A stretch of 64,000 bases of DNA from Ignavibacteria bacterium (GTDB taxonomy: Bacteria > Bacteroidota > Ignavibacteria > Tepidaquicellales > Tepidaquicellaceae), in contig JAIBBK010000035.1 of assembly GCA_019694675.1 (NCBI GenBank), positions 1-64,000 on the forward strand. Reading direction: 5' to 3'. The translations under genes and the position numbers were made by a program. Under the pieces are notes generated by a model. The model did no database searches. It was given only the letters and a program-made list of their open reading frames with translations, and had not been told where the DNA came from. Shown here one piece after another: positions 62,589 to 64,000 of this stretch (positions within the stretch are counted from its first letter, which is position 1; the number at the start of each line of letters is the position of its first letter).

Positions 62589-63508
62589 TTAACAACAGAT
62601 CATACATCAAAGCATCACTAATGGTTTTTGCGGTGATGCTGATCCTTGTATCCTCAGTGAAATCCTTCGCTCAGGCAGGACAATTTTCGTTTCAGGGAAA
62701 CATCGGACTTGTGTTTCCTTATGACCAGCTGAAAGGCAGTGAATACGTGAGATATGATTCGGCAGGTTATGTGTTCATTGATTCAAGCCTGTTCGGAAGA
62801 AACTTTGCCGCTCAGCCCGGCATAATGCTCTCAGGCAGTGCAAAGGTGAATTTTGACAATTACGAGATAACCAAAGCGGTTTTCAGTTTTTCATTCTCCG
62901 GTTTCAACAGTTTTCAGTCAAAGAGGTCCGGCACAACGCTTGTAAGATTTGTGAACAATACCTATCAGCCGCGCCCAATAGAGTATGATTATTCTTTTTC
63001 CAATGTGGGACTGGGGATAGGTCTTGAGGTTGCACCGACGTCATTCACCAAGCTCATATCTCCTTACTTCGGGGCAAATTTCAATTTCAATTTCTTCACC
63101 GCTGATCTAACTCGCAGGTCAGGTTTCAGCGATTCCATATCGGCAAATCTGAACAGCTTCAGAATGGGTGTTGATTTCAATGCGGGGATCGAATTCAGGA
63201 TCAACGAATCAATAGGCATAGTTGCTGGAGCAAAATATGATCTTGGAAATCTTTTGCTTTCTGAAACTGTCCGCGACGGATACATTGAATGGGGGAGCAA
63301 AGATGCCAATCTGAATGATGAAGAAGGGCGTTACGTTTCAAATCTTTATTACCCGGTCGGGGAAGGTTATAACTACTTCCAGTCTGACAAGAAGAAAATG
63401 AACTGGGGCTCTTTCTACCTCGGCGTAACATTCAGGCCGTTTTACGAGAAGCCGTCGCAAAAGAAACCAAAGACAAATACAAAGACATTGCTTTACGGAT
63501 TTATTTGA
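62585..63508 (+). CDS. Outer-membrane beta-barrel protein
   Basis: The 307-residue protein starts in an ATGA overlap with rsmE, has a signal peptide (LMVFAVMLILVSSVKSFA) and a mature part of repeated beta-strands (FSFQGNIGLVFPYDQ, GLGIGLEVAPTS, SPYFGANFNFNFFTADL, SIGIVAGAKYDLGN) that suits an OmpA-like or porin-family barrel. I recognise no functional motif. It ends before an 89-base gap and a cytochrome gene. Confidence 0.7.
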   Translation: MINNRSYIKASLMVFAVMLILVSSVKSFAQAGQFSFQGNIGLVFPYDQLKGSEYVRYDSAGYVFIDSSLFGRNFAAQPGIMLSGSAKVNFDNYEITKAVFSFSFSGFNSFQSKRSGTTLVRFVNNTYQPRPIEYDYSFSNVGLGIGLEVAPTSFTKLISPYFGANFNFNFFTADLTRRSGFSDSISANLNSFRMGVDFNAGIEFRINESIGIVAGAKYDLGNLLLSETVRDGYIEWGSKDANLNDEEGRYVSNLYYPVGEGYNYFQSDKKKMNWGSFYLGVTFRPFYEKPSQKKPKTNTKTLLYGFI

Positions 63509-63598
63509 CGGATTGTCTGAATTCTACAAATTACGCCAAATAGGTTTGAAGGAAAGAAATTTCTCCCGCATATTGCACCAACAAAACTCAATAAGCCA

Positions 63599-64000
63599 AT
63601 GCCGATAACACACTTCAGGTTTCACCTCACTGCAATTGCAGTGATCTTCACTGCTCTTATGATCGCATCTTGCGGAAAAGAAGAAGCCTCTGATACGAGC
63701 GGAGATTCGAAGAAGCCGGGCAGTCAGACCTCTGAAAGCAAATCCCAGGGAAACGCTAATGAAAAACCAAACCCGGGAAAGGAGTTATTTTACGCAAAGT
63801 CAAAGGAGAACAACATAGCCTGCTCCGATTGCCACGGCGACGGTTCGAATTCAGCGAATCCTCTTACCAAGTATTTCTCCGGAGTTGCAGGTGCAGACAA
63901 GAGGCCGTCAACATTTCACGGTAAGTTTGCAGGCGCCGATGTTTCCTCAAATGCAGGCGGAGCCACAGTTTGCTGGGAAGCATATCTGAGAATGAAGTCA
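63599..64000 (+). CDS. Cytochrome c lipoprotein (3' end missing)
   Basis: The 134 visible residues begin with a lipoprotein signal (AVIFTALMIAS-Cys), continue through a Ser/Lys/Asn-rich linker and then a c-type heme site CSDCHG preceded by GKELFYAKSKENNIA. Downstream residues (GADKRPSTFHGKFAGADV) are typical of a mono- or diheme c domain. It is probably an envelope-anchored electron carrier. The window edge cuts the gene, so number of hemes and total length are unknown. Confidence 0.8.
   Translation, partial: MPITHFRFHLTAIAVIFTALMIASCGKEEASDTSGDSKKPGSQTSESKSQGNANEKPNPGKELFYAKSKENNIACSDCHGDGSNSANPLTKYFSGVAGADKRPSTFHGKFAGADVSSNAGGATVCWEAYLRMKS

Overview
The window reads as a chromosomal segment from a Gram-negative bacterium of the Bacteroidota/Chlorobi (FCB) superphylum, most like an Ignavibacteria-type heterotroph. 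The evidence is five secreted proteins with a Por (T9SS) C-terminal sorting domain carrying the YPNPFNP motif, TonB and a TonB-dependent receptor, an Omp85 protein, bacillithiol synthesis (BshC), a pyruvoyl-type arginine decarboxylase, full Lgt/YidC/YidD/RnpA/L34 machinery, and a tmRNA whose tag ends in YAMAA. Base composition is moderate, arginine codons are AGA/AGG rich, and TTG/GTG starts behind good AAGGAG sites are common. I see no phage, IS element, CRISPR array or integron. Most of the window is ordinary chromosome, with some lineage-specific envelope genes.

Layout. 1-1363: 3' end of an RlpA/SPOR protein, a terminator, then yajQ on the minus strand. 1539-11430: a long plus-strand run of a T9SS cargo protein, a PASTA protein, rpe, nnr, a VanZ-lipoprotein ORF, an orphan nuoN, a VWA protein, a DUF1207-like protein, a beta-propeller protein and ssb, closed by a strong terminator. 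11543-14493: fused lycopene cyclase, PaaG-type isomerase, M48 lipoprotein protease and a secreted protein. 14515-19394: MBL hydrolase (-), smpB-tyrS-pyruvoyl arginine decarboxylase-YtxH-like, and a beta-helix T9SS protein (-). 19592-27666: bshC, a GT9 glycosyltransferase, rlmI, a lipoprotein, a TonB-dependent receptor and a small outer-membrane protein. 27679-33856: a T9SS protein (-), MBL hydrolase, Na+/solute symporter, priA and tRNA-Arg(TCG) (-). 34062-36918: two tandem paralogous 'choice-of-anchor B' T9SS proteins and a terminator.

36993-40739: the high-affinity phosphate operon pstSCAB, without phoU. 40955-47382: L,D-transpeptidase, then tonB, a small membrane protein, a PstS-like lipoprotein, a TPR protein, an M20 dipeptidase and a DUF3098 protein. 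47416-47775: tmRNA. 47730-51484 (-): rpmH-rnpA-yidD-yidC-GT9, with the last gene running antisense into the tmRNA. 51662-54111 (-): hisS, an unknown gene and lgt. 54215-63508: a small membrane protein, full-length gcvP, a CADD-family protein (candidate pABA synthase), a DUF2723 membrane protein, an Omp85 protein, rsmE and an outer-membrane barrel. 63599-64000: start of a cytochrome c lipoprotein cut by the window edge.

The most interesting points are a CADD homologue that keeps the residues of the self-sacrificing pABA synthase and sits behind gcvP; the antisense overlap between a glycosyltransferase C-terminus and the mature 3' end of tmRNA; a single ORF joining a VanZ domain to a lipoprotein-like module; two genes (pstC and the Omp85 gene) whose N-termini extend past any ATG/GTG/TTG; and several perfect inverted repeats upstream of envelope genes. 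I did not find an obviously new multi-gene defence or mobile system.
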